From Bacilli bacterium (lineage in GTDB: Bacteria; Bacillota_I; Bacilli_A; RFN20; CAG-288), in assembly GCA_022647725.1 (NCBI GenBank), contig JALCLG010000001.1, positions 688,931-752,930 of the forward strand: 64,000 nucleotides of DNA, read 5' to 3'. Under the pieces are notes generated by a model, which was not told where the DNA came from, did not search any database, and was given only the letters and a program-made list of their open reading frames with translations. Shown piece by piece: positions 42,789 to 51,862 of the stretch (position 1 is the first letter of the stretch; every line of letters starts with the position of its first letter). The translations under genes were made by a program, and so were the position numbers.

Positions 42789-44123
42789 TTATGATCGAGC
42801 CTGGTAGAGAGGCTTATTGTCTTCTTCGGTCACCGGAGGCATCAGCTTCGATGAGGACCAGACCACACGGATGAGGACACCGCCAATCAGAATCATAATG
42901 CCGTAGGTATAACTGAAGAAGCCTAAGATCAAGGCTAAGACGGCCGGCGTCAGAGCAAAGACAATGGCTTCGAAGAGCGTATTGAAATAGTTGACGTTCC
43001 TGTTGATGCTGGTCTTCCGCTTATGCATGATGAGGAGAATCAAAGCCGAGATCAGAACCGTACCGGCATAGATGGCAGCCAGATAACCGACATTGGTCCA
43101 TAAGGCAACAATGGCGGAAGCCCGGACAGCATTGTTCATCAGATTGCGGAACGACTTGTAGCCATCGGTCAGAGAAGTTCCCTCGGGGAAGAGATACGCG
43201 TTCAGGGAAATCTTGGAAGTCAGGTTACTGTCAGCTTTGAAGCCATCGGTAAGGCTGCCGGTGAAGGAAGCTAACGTCGTATTGGTCTTGGCCGACTTCA
43301 GAGCATAGACATAAACATAGATGCGGTCTTTGGTAATCAAGGAGAAGGAATGCGGGTAATTATTGATGTTCTTGCCGGCATCCATATCGAAGACGACCGT
43401 GGCGATGAAGTTATTGAGGAAGGTCGTGTAATTCTTATCGGTCGAGACCATATCAGGAAGAAGGTAGCTCATCAGATAGGTGGTATAGCCATTATTCTCG
43501 TAGGTTGTCGAAGAGGAAGTCGAGGTCGTCGAGGTCGAAGTGGTATCCGTGATGGCTTCCGAGGTCGGAAGATGAATGGTATCGACATAGAAGACCTGAG
43601 ATTCGCCGGTCGTGGTCGTGACGGACGTGCTGGCTTTGACGGAGAAAACCTGACCTTTGAAGTTGGCATCGACTCCGCCCGTGACATCCAGATATTCGCC
43701 TTTGGCTAATTCCAGAAGGTTCGTGCCGTTATATTCTTCGGTGACGCTGGCTGTGGTGGTGCTGACACCGGCATAGCTGGATAAACCCGACATATCCAAG
43801 GTCTCTGTGGCCGGATCAATGATCAGCTGCTTGCTGTAGCCGCTGGTCAGCATCGTCTTGAAGCCCTTATCAATCTCGGCATTGTTGGTGGTATCGAAAA
43901 TAGCCGAATTATCGGTAGTATAGCCTTTATAGACAACCGGAATCGCCGAGAAGACGATGGAAATGACAAAGACAAGCAAGGCCAAGTACCACGGAATATG
44001 TCCGCTGTCGAGGCAGGCCTGGTTGGAGACGACGCCTTTGCCGATCAGCTTAAAGCTTTCACCGACGGGCAAGGTCTTCGTTTTCGTATTGGATCCCATA
44101 TCCTGATTTTCGTTTTCTTTCAT
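42789..44123 (-). CDS. Membrane protein paired with the ABC exporter
   Basis: A 444-residue protein with one N-terminal helix (about residues 45-65), an extracellular Ser/Thr-rich domain of about 250 residues, and four to five C-terminal helices (SAIVALWTNVGYLAAIYAGTVLISALILLIMHK onward). The layout recalls DUF1189-type membrane proteins, but the match is too weak to name. It is first in the operon with the exporter and is probably a partner subunit. GAAGGAT lies before the start. Confidence 0.5.
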   Translation of the reverse strand: MKENENQDMGSNTKTKTLPVGESFKLIGKGVVSNQACLDSGHIPWYLALLVFVISIVFSAIPVVYKGYTTDNSAIFDTTNNAEIDKGFKTMLTSGYSKQLIIDPATETLDMSGLSSYAGVSTTTASVTEEYNGTNLLELAKGEYLDVTGGVDANFKGQVFSVKASTSVTTTTGESQVFYVDTIHLPTSEAITDTTSTSTTSTSSSTTYENNGYTTYLMSYLLPDMVSTDKNYTTFLNNFIATVVFDMDAGKNINNYPHSFSLITKDRIYVYVYALKSAKTNTTLASFTGSLTDGFKADSNLTSKISLNAYLFPEGTSLTDGYKSFRNLMNNAVRASAIVALWTNVGYLAAIYAGTVLISALILLIMHKRKTSINRNVNYFNTLFEAIVFALTPAVLALILGFFSYTYGIMILIGGVLIRVVWSSSKLMPPVTEEDNKPLYQARS

Positions 44124-44487
44124 TCGTGATTATCCTTCAAAATAAACGGCAATATATTATCTTATAAATAAAGATTGATATCAACCAAAGGAAAAATATT
44201 TTTTTCTTTGGCTTTTCTAGATCGGAAGCCTGGTTAGTTCCCAGTAACAGGAGAGGACAGGTCCTGGCAGTCCAAATAAACTTTTCTTATTTTTCATCTT
44301 TAAGTTTCAGTCAGCTTTTAATAGCCGAGAAATTGCCCTAGTTATCCTTAAAATTAAGTGAAACTACAAAGCAACTTTTAAAAATTGACAAGTCGCTTTT
44401 CTTTCGTTTTCTTGATAACAGGCTTGATTTAGACACATTTATCTTTTATAATTATCGTACTTTTACAGCTATAGGAGGAAAAGTAAA
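44124..44487. other. Divergent regulatory region, exporter operon / BusR-like gene
   Basis: These 364 AT-rich bases hold the promoter of the BusR-like gene (TTGATT at 44424-44429, TATAAT at 44447-44452, spacing 17) and a TAATAT-type -10 for the exporter operon. AGTTTCA near 44311 and TGAAACT near 44360 form a widely spaced inverted pair. No coding potential was seen. The position between the two divergent units makes it the likely target of the regulator. Confidence 0.5.
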
Positions 44488-45147
44488 ATGGCTAAAGAAA
44501 GAAATACCCCTCGTTACATCAAAATTGCCCAGGATATCTGCGGCAAGATCTTAACGGGAGACTATCCGGAAGGTACTTTGTTAAAGGGTCGTTCGATCTT
44601 AGGAGCTAGCTATGGCGTCTCTCCGGAGACTGTCCGTAAGGCTCTCAACATTCTTGAGAAGGACAAGGTCGTCTCTTCCAAGAGAGGTGTTGGCGTTTTC
44701 GTCGATTCCGTCCTGCATGCTCAGGAATTCGCCAATAAGTGGAAGGCTGAGACTCAGATCAAAGACAAGTATGCTAACCTTGAGAAGCTTCTGGCTGAAC
44801 AGAAGGATCTTCAGGGCAAAATCGATGGCGCTATCGATGATATGAAGGATTCCTTCACGTATCAGACCACCGAAGCTGTCAAGTTCTCTACTGCTGAGAT
44901 CCCGCAGAACAGCTGGATCAACGGCAAGACTGTCGGCGAAGTCTATTTCTGGAACTACACTGAAGCTACCATTGTCGCTGTCATCGGCGGCGATAACATC
45001 GCTCATCAGTCCGTCGGTCCGGATTACGTCTTACATTCGGGCGATAAGCTGATCTTCGTCGGCAAAGATGATCTGACCTTCGACCGTGTCTTATCCTTCC
45101 TCACCTATGGTGTTCTCAATCAGGATAACGGCGAAGCTGCCAAGTAG
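44488..45147 (+). CDS. GntR-type regulator with RCK_C domain (BusR-like)
   Basis: A 219-residue regulator. Residues 1-75 are a GntR winged helix (YIKIAQDICGKILTGDYPEGTLLKGRSILGASYGVSPETVRKALN, split by family positions). A helical linker (WKAETQIKDKYANLEKLLAEQK) follows, and residues 130-210 form a TrkA-C/RCK_C domain (GKTVGEVYFWNYTEATIVAVI, LHSGDKLIFVGK). This is the architecture of BusR, which binds c-di-AMP and represses osmolyte uptake in streptococci and lactococci. There are no betaine-uptake genes here, so the target may be the divergent exporter operon. GGAGG precedes the start. Confidence 0.85.
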   Translation: MAKERNTPRYIKIAQDICGKILTGDYPEGTLLKGRSILGASYGVSPETVRKALNILEKDKVVSSKRGVGVFVDSVLHAQEFANKWKAETQIKDKYANLEKLLAEQKDLQGKIDGAIDDMKDSFTYQTTEAVKFSTAEIPQNSWINGKTVGEVYFWNYTEATIVAVIGGDNIAHQSVGPDYVLHSGDKLIFVGKDDLTFDRVLSFLTYGVLNQDNGEAAK

Positions 45148-45169
45148 TCTTTCTAACAACGAACGAATG

Positions 45170-45211
45170 AATGGCGGTTCCTGGCTTTGCCAGAAGCCGC
45201 CATTTTATTTG
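45170..45211 (+). terminator. Terminator after the BusR-like gene
   Basis: ATGGCGG-TT-CCTGGC and GCCAG-AA-GCCGCCAT pair, followed by TTTATTT and then GGTTTTTTT. Confidence 0.85.
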
Positions 45212-45227
45212 GTTTTTTTCAGATTTG

Positions 45228-45277
45228 TGGAAATGCGTGGAATTGTGTGGAACTCTGTGGAATTCACTGGAATTTTT
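45228..45277 (+). repeat. Five tandem 10-bp TGGAA repeats before the malolactic enzyme gene
   Basis: The sequence TGGAA followed by five variable, mostly T/G-rich bases occurs five times at exact 10-base steps (45228, 45238, 45248, 45258, 45268). The steps match about one DNA turn, so all TGGAA blocks face the same side of the helix. A C8 run follows at 45294-45301 and a TG-C-TAAAAT extended -10 at about 45333-45341. Confidence 0.85.
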
Positions 45278-45370
45278 GGTAAACGGTGACATTCCCCCCC
45301 CTGTCGGAGTCCGGAAAGAAAAAACGTCCGCGGTGCTAAAATAGAAGGCAGCAAAGAAAGCGTGAGCATC

Positions 45371-47002
45371 ATGAAAAAGGGATATGACTTGTTAAACGAT
45401 CCGTTCCTGAACAAAGGCACAGCCTTCAGTGAAGAGGAGCGCGAAAAATACGGATTGGTCGGGATTCTTCCGCCAATGGTAGAAACTTTGGAAACACAGG
45501 CAAGACAAGCCTATGGCAATGTGGAAAGCAAACCGAATGTCAGTGAAAAGCGGCATTATCTGATGAGTCTTTTTGGCCGTAACCGCACCCTGTTCTTCTA
45601 TCTGTTCTCTCAGCATGTCAAGGAGCTGATGCCCATCGTCTATGATCCCGGCATTGCAGAAAGCATCCGCAATTACAGTGAATTCTATATCACGCCTCAG
45701 AATGCCGCCTATCTCTCCATCGATCATCCGGAGCAGATGGAGCAATCCATCCGGAATGCCGTGGAAGACCGGGACATTGAGCTCATTGTCGTCACCGATG
45801 CCGAAGCCATTCTTGGCATTGGCGACTGGGGCACCAACGGAGTCGGCATCTCCATCGGCAAACTGATGGTCTATACGGCAGCGGCCGGCATCGATCCGGC
45901 AAAAGTGCTGCCGGTGGTGCTGGATGCCGGCACCTCCCGTCAGAGCCTGATTGACGATCCCCTTTATCTGGGATTACATCATAGCCGCGTCAAAGGCAAT
46001 GCCTACTATGGTTTTGTCAATCGGTTTGTGGCGCTGGTGGAAGGAATGTTCCCGAAGCTCTATCTCCATTTCGAGGATTTCGGAAGAGACAATGCCGCTG
46101 CCATCCTGAACACGTATATCACGAAATATCCGGTCTTCAACGATGATATCGAAGGTACCGGCATCATCACCTTGGCTGGCATCCTCGGTGCGTTATCGAT
46201 CTCTCATGAAAAGCTCTGTGACCAGCGCTATCTTTGCTTCGGTGCCGGAACGGCTGGCTGCGGGATTGTGAAACGGATCTGTCAGGAGATGATGGATGAG
46301 GGTCTTCCGGAAGCGGAGGCCAGGAGTCATTTCTATCTGGTTGACAAACAAGGCCTTCTTTTCACGGATATGACCGATCTGACTCCCGAGCAAAGGCCCT
46401 TTGCCCGGCAGCGGAGTGAGTTTGACAATACGGCTCAGCTGACTACCCTGGAAGCTTCTGTAAAAGCCATCCATCCTACGATTCTGGTCGGCACCTCAAC
46501 GCAGGGCGGTGCCTTTACGGAGAGTCTGGTCAAAGAGATGGCCGACCATACTCCCCGTCCGATCATCTTCCCGTTAAGCAATCCGACCGAACTGGCGGAA
46601 GCCAAAGCCGAGGATCTGATCCGCTGGACGGACGGAAAGGCGTTAGTCGCCACCGGAATTCCTACAGATCCGGTTACCTATAACGGCATCACCTATGAGA
46701 TCGGCCAAGCCAACAATGCCCTGGTTTATCCAGGATTAGGTTTAGGCGTCATTGCGTCAGGCTCGCGGCTGGTCACGGACAGAATGATTTCCGTGGCTGC
46801 CCATGCCATCGGCGGAGTTGCCGATACCCATCATCCGGGCGCAGCGGTATTGCCGCCGGTGTCGAGACTGACGGAGTTTTCCATAACGGTGGCGACAGCG
46901 GTAGCCAACGAAGCCAAAGCCGAAGGCCTGAACCGTGTTGCCTTTACGGATGCCGAAGATGTTGTCCGGAAGACTCAGTGGATTCCGGTCTACCCAAAAT
47001 AG
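45371..47002 (+). CDS. Malolactic enzyme
   Basis: A 543-residue enzyme that converts L-malate to lactate and CO2 with NAD and Mn (malolactic type), or to pyruvate if it acts as a malic enzyme. It resembles lactic-acid-bacterial MleS/MleA throughout: NDPFLNKGTAF, LFGRNRTLFFYLF, VVTDAEAILGIGDWG, FNDDIEGTGI, FGAGTAGCGIV, YLVDKQGLLF and PLSNPTELAEA. ATG 45371 matches the family N-terminus. The array of 10-bp repeats upstream suggests dedicated regulation. No malate permease gene is adjacent. Confidence 0.85.
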   Translation: MKKGYDLLNDPFLNKGTAFSEEEREKYGLVGILPPMVETLETQARQAYGNVESKPNVSEKRHYLMSLFGRNRTLFFYLFSQHVKELMPIVYDPGIAESIRNYSEFYITPQNAAYLSIDHPEQMEQSIRNAVEDRDIELIVVTDAEAILGIGDWGTNGVGISIGKLMVYTAAAGIDPAKVLPVVLDAGTSRQSLIDDPLYLGLHHSRVKGNAYYGFVNRFVALVEGMFPKLYLHFEDFGRDNAAAILNTYITKYPVFNDDIEGTGIITLAGILGALSISHEKLCDQRYLCFGAGTAGCGIVKRICQEMMDEGLPEAEARSHFYLVDKQGLLFTDMTDLTPEQRPFARQRSEFDNTAQLTTLEASVKAIHPTILVGTSTQGGAFTESLVKEMADHTPRPIIFPLSNPTELAEAKAEDLIRWTDGKALVATGIPTDPVTYNGITYEIGQANNALVYPGLGLGVIASGSRLVTDRMISVAAHAIGGVADTHHPGAAVLPPVSRLTEFSITVATAVANEAKAEGLNRVAFTDAEDVVRKTQWIPVYPK

Positions 47003-47093
47003 TCTCTCATTGAAGAGGAGAAGTTTTATTTATAAAGCATTCTTAGATTAAGCAGTTTTCAGTTTCCGTCAAAGGATGGAAGAGGAAAATCCC

Positions 47094-47495
47094 TTATTTC
47101 AGTTTGGCTCCGCAGTGCTTGCAGTAAGAGGCATCGGGATCATTCGGGGTATTGCAGTATGGGCAGATGGTCGAAGAAGCCGCCGGTCCTTGCGGGGTAT
47201 CCCGCGACTTCGTCGGATCAAAGGTATAGTTGGAATACTGGGGTGTAGAGCGGGCCTGATAGCCGTTCGAGTTATGAGACCCGTTTTTCTTGATGGCGGA
47301 AAGCAGGATAGAGCAAACAAAGAGACCGAAGAATCCGACGAGGCACAAGACCGGCGTCAGCCAAACCAGCGACGTCTCAGATCCATCCTTCCAGACGGTC
47401 AGGAAAGCGACCAAGAATCCGGATAAAAAGCAGCCTAGGAAGAGGATCTCAAGAACGGTTAAGAAGATGACCAACGGACTGGCTTTGGGTTTCAT
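47094..47495 (-). CDS. Two-helix membrane protein with C-terminal zinc ribbon
   Basis: A 133-residue protein with two hydrophobic helices (about residues 8-30 and 45-65), a polar linker, and a C-terminal zinc ribbon CPYC...YCKHCG. Double-helix zinc-ribbon proteins of this type are common in Bacillota and mostly without known function. It is the last gene of a four-gene operon, starting 11 bases after the GT39-like gene. A link to surface glycosylation is only by position. Confidence 0.65.
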   Translation of the reverse strand: MKPKASPLVIFLTVLEILFLGCFLSGFLVAFLTVWKDGSETSLVWLTPVLCLVGFFGLFVCSILLSAIKKNGSHNSNGYQARSTPQYSNYTFDPTKSRDTPQGPAASSTICPYCNTPNDPDASYCKHCGAKLK

Positions 47496-47506
47496 GACAG
47501 ACTCCT

Positions 47507-49195
47507 TTAGATAGCAAAGAAATAGAAAATCGTCGTCGAGGCTAAGAAGAGCGAGACAGTCAGACGATTGGCGTTCTTCATGAATCTCATGAAGCGGGTC
47601 GCCTGAGGAACATCGAGCAGATCATTCTCTTTGCCTAACAAATAACCGATTGGCAGGATGATCGGAACAATGTAACGGAAATCCATGGAACAGCCATACG
47701 GCATCTTGATCTGCAGGTAGATGAACAGCGCCACAATGCCGAAGAAGTAATACAAAGCACAGGCACCGTCCTTGCCCAGTTTCAGACGATGAATCAGGCT
47801 GTAGATGAGGAAGACGACAAACTGCAGCCAAGCCAGATAAATGAGGATGATGCTGGTGACGGCCACGCCGTCGGCATTCCAATAGTCGAATTCGCCGAAG
47901 ATCGAGCTCCTTAAGGCATAAGAGAGAAGATTGTAGTTGTCAAAGGCATTGCAGTAGTAGCCTCCCATCAGGAAATCGGCCGGGAAGAAGGGGAAGACAT
48001 ACCGCACCAGGATGTTGACACCGACGGAAGTATAGACCAGTCCGGAATTGTTGGTGTCGTAATACGACAGAGCGGATTCGCCCTGGTTCGTGACGACCCA
48101 GCTCCGCACACCGGTGAAGAGGGCGGAATTGAGATTCTTGAAAACGAAATTGTAAGGCAGTCCGTAGACGTTATGGGAATAAACCTGGAACCACAGACCT
48201 ATCGGAGCGCAGACCAATAGGAACAGAACATACTGGATCACCAGCTTCCAAACAGGGAGGCTGTCCTCTTTCTTACGGATGCTCTTAACCAGCTCAATCG
48301 CAAAACAGACGGCCATGCCTAAGCAGATGATCGAGGCTGACATCTTGGCAAAAAGGGAGAGACCGACGAAAAGACCGGTCAGCAGGATTCTCGGGAAGGT
48401 CTTGCCTAAAAAGTACCACTTGCAGAAAACATAAAGTGCGATGACGGAGAACATAACGCTGAGAGCATCGTTGTTCAGCTGACCCGAAAGCTGAACCAGC
48501 CGCGGGAACAGGGCAACAAAGGCAATGGCCAGAAGCTGGCCACGGTCACTGAGCTTGCTTAAGAGAATGGTCTTCACCAGATAATAGACGGAGACGGCCA
48601 TATAGAAGCAACTCAGGATCTGGTTGGACCCATAAAGCATGACCTCTGTGGAGGTCAAAGAATCCAGGTGAACGACGTTTTCGAAAAGATGCATGAAGGC
48701 ACCCTGAAGGAAGGCATTGAACGGCGGATGGTAGAATTGGTAAACCGTATCCGGAGTGATGTTCTTCGTCGGCAGAGCCCAGGTTTCATAGAAGGTAATG
48801 GCATAGGCATAATGACCATTATCGGAATCATAGTTCATATCATGCTGCCGGGTATTGTAGGGGGTATAGAGCATATAGGTAAGATGGATGATAAAGGCTA
48901 ACAGCATCAGACAGACCACAATTTTCGGGAAGGTCAGTTTCTTCGTCAGCCACTGGGAAACAAAATAGATGGCCAGCCCTAATAACAGCAGGCCACCATA
49001 GATCTTAGCCACCACACCATTCTGAACGCCTTGAATGCTGTAATAAGGTTTGATGGCAACATAGCTAAGGAAAATAAGAACAAACGAAAGAACAATGACA
49101 CTGACATCGATATACCAACGGTTCAAAAACTTACGATGACTTGAGGAATCCACTGCTAAACCATTTGTTAACTTTGCTGTTAAAGTGTCACTCAT
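47507..49195 (-). CDS. GT39/PMT-like membrane glycosyltransferase
   Basis: A 562-residue protein with about 12 helices. The first outer loop after helix 1-2 has the DNGHYAYAITFYETWALP segment followed by FYHPPFNAFLQG, the acidic and HPP-like pattern of the GT-C (GT39/ArnT-like) transferases that use polyprenyl-phosphate sugars. The start at 49195 (MSDTLTAKL) lies one base after the flavoprotein's stop codon, so the genes are coupled. It probably transfers a sugar from the lipid carrier made by the GtrB-like enzyme to a surface acceptor. Confidence 0.75.
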   Translation of the reverse strand: MSDTLTAKLTNGLAVDSSSHRKFLNRWYIDVSVIVLSFVLIFLSYVAIKPYYSIQGVQNGVVAKIYGGLLLLGLAIYFVSQWLTKKLTFPKIVVCLMLLAFIIHLTYMLYTPYNTRQHDMNYDSDNGHYAYAITFYETWALPTKNITPDTVYQFYHPPFNAFLQGAFMHLFENVVHLDSLTSTEVMLYGSNQILSCFYMAVSVYYLVKTILLSKLSDRGQLLAIAFVALFPRLVQLSGQLNNDALSVMFSVIALYVFCKWYFLGKTFPRILLTGLFVGLSLFAKMSASIICLGMAVCFAIELVKSIRKKEDSLPVWKLVIQYVLFLLVCAPIGLWFQVYSHNVYGLPYNFVFKNLNSALFTGVRSWVVTNQGESALSYYDTNNSGLVYTSVGVNILVRYVFPFFPADFLMGGYYCNAFDNYNLLSYALRSSIFGEFDYWNADGVAVTSIILIYLAWLQFVVFLIYSLIHRLKLGKDGACALYYFFGIVALFIYLQIKMPYGCSMDFRYIVPIILPIGYLLGKENDLLDVPQATRFMRFMKNANRLTVSLFLASTTIFYFFAI

Positions 49196-49196
49196 C

Positions 49197-50762
49197 TTAA
49201 GCCTTCTTTTCTTCTTTCGTCTCGTGGTATTCCTTCTCGGTATTGACGTTCCAGACATCGCTCTTGTCGGTCTTGCCATCAAGATAGTCATCGGCAGCCA
49301 TCATCGCCGAAAGCATGGAGTGATCCATGTTGTTGTAACGATGCTGACCATTGCGGCCGATGCAGTAAAGATTGGGGATGGTATCGAGATAGGCACGGAT
49401 GTCATTGAACTTGTCATACGTTCCGAAATAGGCAGGATAGGCCTTCTTGACTTTGATCCGGCAGGAATCCAAGACATCGTCCTTGGAAGCAATGATGCCC
49501 ATCGAAACCAGCTCCCCGACGGCATAGTCAATGAAGTCTTTGTCGCTGGCAGTCCACATCTTGTCGCCTTCGGAGCAGAAATACTCCAGACCGATCCAGA
49601 CCTGATGGAGAGGATCCTTGACCATATACGGCGACCAGTTGTTGAAGATCTGGATCCGGCCCATCCGGACCGTCCGCTCCTGAACATAGATCCAGTTATC
49701 CGGAACGATGTTGTTGAGCGTCTTGATCTTGGTCTTGTTCTTGATGGCAAGCTTATCCAACAGCAAACCGACCGTGATGAAGTCACGGTAAGGCAGATTG
49801 ACGGCATTCTGATAGACATCCTGCGGAACTTTGTCCTTGCCCAAAGCAACAAAGAGATCCTTGATCGGCATTGAGGAGAAGACTTCGTCCGCCTCAAAGG
49901 ACCGGCCATCCGTCGTAATGATCTTGGTGATCCGATTCTGATTGTCTCGTTCAAAGGAAGCGACTTCCGACTTATATAGAATGGTGCCGCCTTTGGCTTT
50001 GATTTCTTCCGCCATCTTGGTGTAGAGCTGACCCGGACCCTTCTTCGGATATTCGAACTGATCGATCAAGGAGGTCTCTACCTTGTTTTTGTTATGACGG
50101 AACGGTTTGGTGATGGCAGCCCAAAGCGTCTTCCCCAAAGAGAGGCCCTTGACACGCTGAGCTCCCCAATCGGCAGAAAGTTCACTCGGTTTGACGCCCC
50201 AGAGCTTGGTGGTGTAGTCTTCGAAGAAAAGCTGATACAGCGGTTTCCCGAAGCGATTGATATAGAAGTCCTCCAGGGAATGTTCCGGCCGTTTATGGAA
50301 GCAGGAATGGATATAGCCAAAGCCCGATTTCATCGTCCGGCAGAAACCCATATTGATGAAAGTTCTCGGCTTCATGCTGATCGGGTAGTCAAAGAACTTC
50401 TTCAGGAAGTAAATCCGGGATACTCGGTGCCTTAACAGCATCACATCATCGGTTTTTTCCGGATCCGGGCCGTTGGGAGCAAAAGCTTTCTTGTTGTTGA
50501 GGATCTTATCATCAAGGCTAGGTTCGCCCTGAATCGGCATCAGCTCTTCCCAGACCTGATTGACCCGGTCGCTCTTGGTAAAGAAACGATGGCCGCCGAT
50601 ATCCATACGGTTACCTTTGTATTCAAAGGTACGGGAGATGCCGCCGACAAAGTCCTCGGTCTCGAGAATGACCGGCTTGATATCGCTCTTCTTCATCAGC
50701 TCATAAGCAGCCGTCAAGCCCGCCGGACCAGCACCAATGATAATCACTTTTTTATCGGACAT
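49197..50762 (-). CDS. FAD-dependent UDP-galactopyranose-mutase-like oxidoreductase
   Basis: A 521-residue cytosolic flavoprotein. The N-terminal FAD fold is [20 protein letters not shown] with the [24 protein letters not shown] segment; [13 protein letters not shown] and a C-terminal [18 protein letters not shown] are like the Glf/amine-oxidase group. Glf converts UDP-galactopyranose to the furanose form, but this protein is about 130 residues longer, so the exact reaction is uncertain. It overlaps the GtrB-like gene by 11 bases and is followed by the GT39-like gene, all of which fit surface-glycan synthesis. Confidence 0.75.
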   Translation of the reverse strand: MSDKKVIIIGAGPAGLTAAYELMKKSDIKPVILETEDFVGGISRTFEYKGNRMDIGGHRFFTKSDRVNQVWEELMPIQGEPSLDDKILNNKKAFAPNGPDPEKTDDVMLLRHRVSRIYFLKKFFDYPISMKPRTFINMGFCRTMKSGFGYIHSCFHKRPEHSLEDFYINRFGKPLYQLFFEDYTTKLWGVKPSELSADWGAQRVKGLSLGKTLWAAITKPFRHNKNKVETSLIDQFEYPKKGPGQLYTKMAEEIKAKGGTILYKSEVASFERDNQNRITKIITTDGRSFEADEVFSSMPIKDLFVALGKDKVPQDVYQNAVNLPYRDFITVGLLLDKLAIKNKTKIKTLNNIVPDNWIYVQERTVRMGRIQIFNNWSPYMVKDPLHQVWIGLEYFCSEGDKMWTASDKDFIDYAVGELVSMGIIASKDDVLDSCRIKVKKAYPAYFGTYDKFNDIRAYLDTIPNLYCIGRNGQHRYNNMDHSMLSAMMAADDYLDGKTDKSDVWNVNTEKEYHETKEEKKA

Positions 50763-51753
50763 GATTTTCCTCTTTTCCTTGATTATTCCCAGCCTTATCT
50801 TCCGGACGCTTCACAAAGTCGACCAGATGGTCCGGCCGTTGTCTTGTATTGATGAGAATGGAGTGAAGGTAAAGAGAAACGAGACCGATCATATCAATGA
50901 CAATGGCAAAGCCTAAGGCCACAAAGGAGATAACCATCCATAAGGTGATCTGAGGATAGCTGGTCATGACCTGACACTGACCTAAGATATAAAGAACCAA
51001 AAGAACCAGCGACGAAAAACCAAAGAAGCAGGAAGTGATCAGGCCGAACTTCAACGGGAAATAAAGTGGGCGGGCTGTCGAAGAGGAAGTGATGTTGAAC
51101 GCATACATGAAGAGCTTGGAAAGAGAGTTATATTTAGACTTCCCGGCTTCGCGCTCCTGCCTGGCAAAATCGATGGTGGCTGTCTTCAGTCCGACAAAGG
51201 GAACCAGGCCGACATAATAGCGGTCGCTCTCCGGTAAGCTGTTGAGGGAATCGACAGCTTTCCGGGACAGTCCTCTGAAACAATTGACATTTTCTGGGAC
51301 AAATTGTTTGTGCTCTATCTTATTAAGGAACTTATAGAAAAGGCCTGCAGAATATCGCTTAAATCCAGTATCGGTCTTACGAGAAGAGCGATGTGGATTG
51401 ACGACATCATAGCCTTCGCTGAACTTAGCAAGAATCTGGGGAATCAGTTCCACCGGATCCTGCAGATCGCTGTCCATGGTGATCACATAGTCGCCTTTCG
51501 CCTGCTCCAAACCCGCCGTAAAGGCCGGGTTCTGGCCATAGTTTTTGGCTTCGTTGACGATGGTGATATCGTTACGGGTCTGATACAGTTTTTCCATGAC
51601 TTCCAAGGTCTTATCCTTGGAGCCATCATTCACCAAAACAAAACCCACTTGATAGTCTTTGATGGTGGCTAAAATCGGGTCAACCGCCTTAAAATAAAGG
51701 GGTAGGGACTCTTCTTCATTGTAGCAAGGAAGGACAATACTGACTGTTTTCAT
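50752..51753 (-). CDS. GtrB/DPM1-like polyprenyl-phosphate glycosyltransferase
   Basis: A 333-residue GT2-family enzyme. The GT-A domain begins [17 protein letters not shown] and has VNDGSKDKT, the DXD-like TMDSDLQDP near residue 95 and [10 protein letters not shown]. Two C-terminal helices (about 230-260 and 270-300) anchor it to the membrane. GtrB/DPM1 proteins charge polyprenyl phosphate with a sugar for membrane transferases such as the GT39-like protein two genes downstream. First gene of the operon. Confidence 0.88.
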   Translation of the reverse strand: MKTVSIVLPCYNEEESLPLYFKAVDPILATIKDYQVGFVLVNDGSKDKTLEVMEKLYQTRNDITIVNEAKNYGQNPAFTAGLEQAKGDYVITMDSDLQDPVELIPQILAKFSEGYDVVNPHRSSRKTDTGFKRYSAGLFYKFLNKIEHKQFVPENVNCFRGLSRKAVDSLNSLPESDRYYVGLVPFVGLKTATIDFARQEREAGKSKYNSLSKLFMYAFNITSSSTARPLYFPLKFGLITSCFFGFSSLVLLVLYILGQCQVMTSYPQITLWMVISFVALGFAIVIDMIGLVSLYLHSILINTRQRPDHLVDFVKRPEDKAGNNQGKEENHVR

Positions 51754-51862
51754 TTGAATAGCCGACTCCTTTGATGTCTTTATTATACTCTCTCATTTGG
51801 GAATTTAAGCGGGTGTCTTGCTTTAAAAAATCCTTGCCTTTGCCTATAATGAAAGTAGCAAT

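Noticed and set aside
45228-45277. CRISPR-like or coding interpretation of the 10-bp repeats
   Set aside because: Units are far too short, have no unique spacers and no cas genes, and they lie in a non-coding promoter region.
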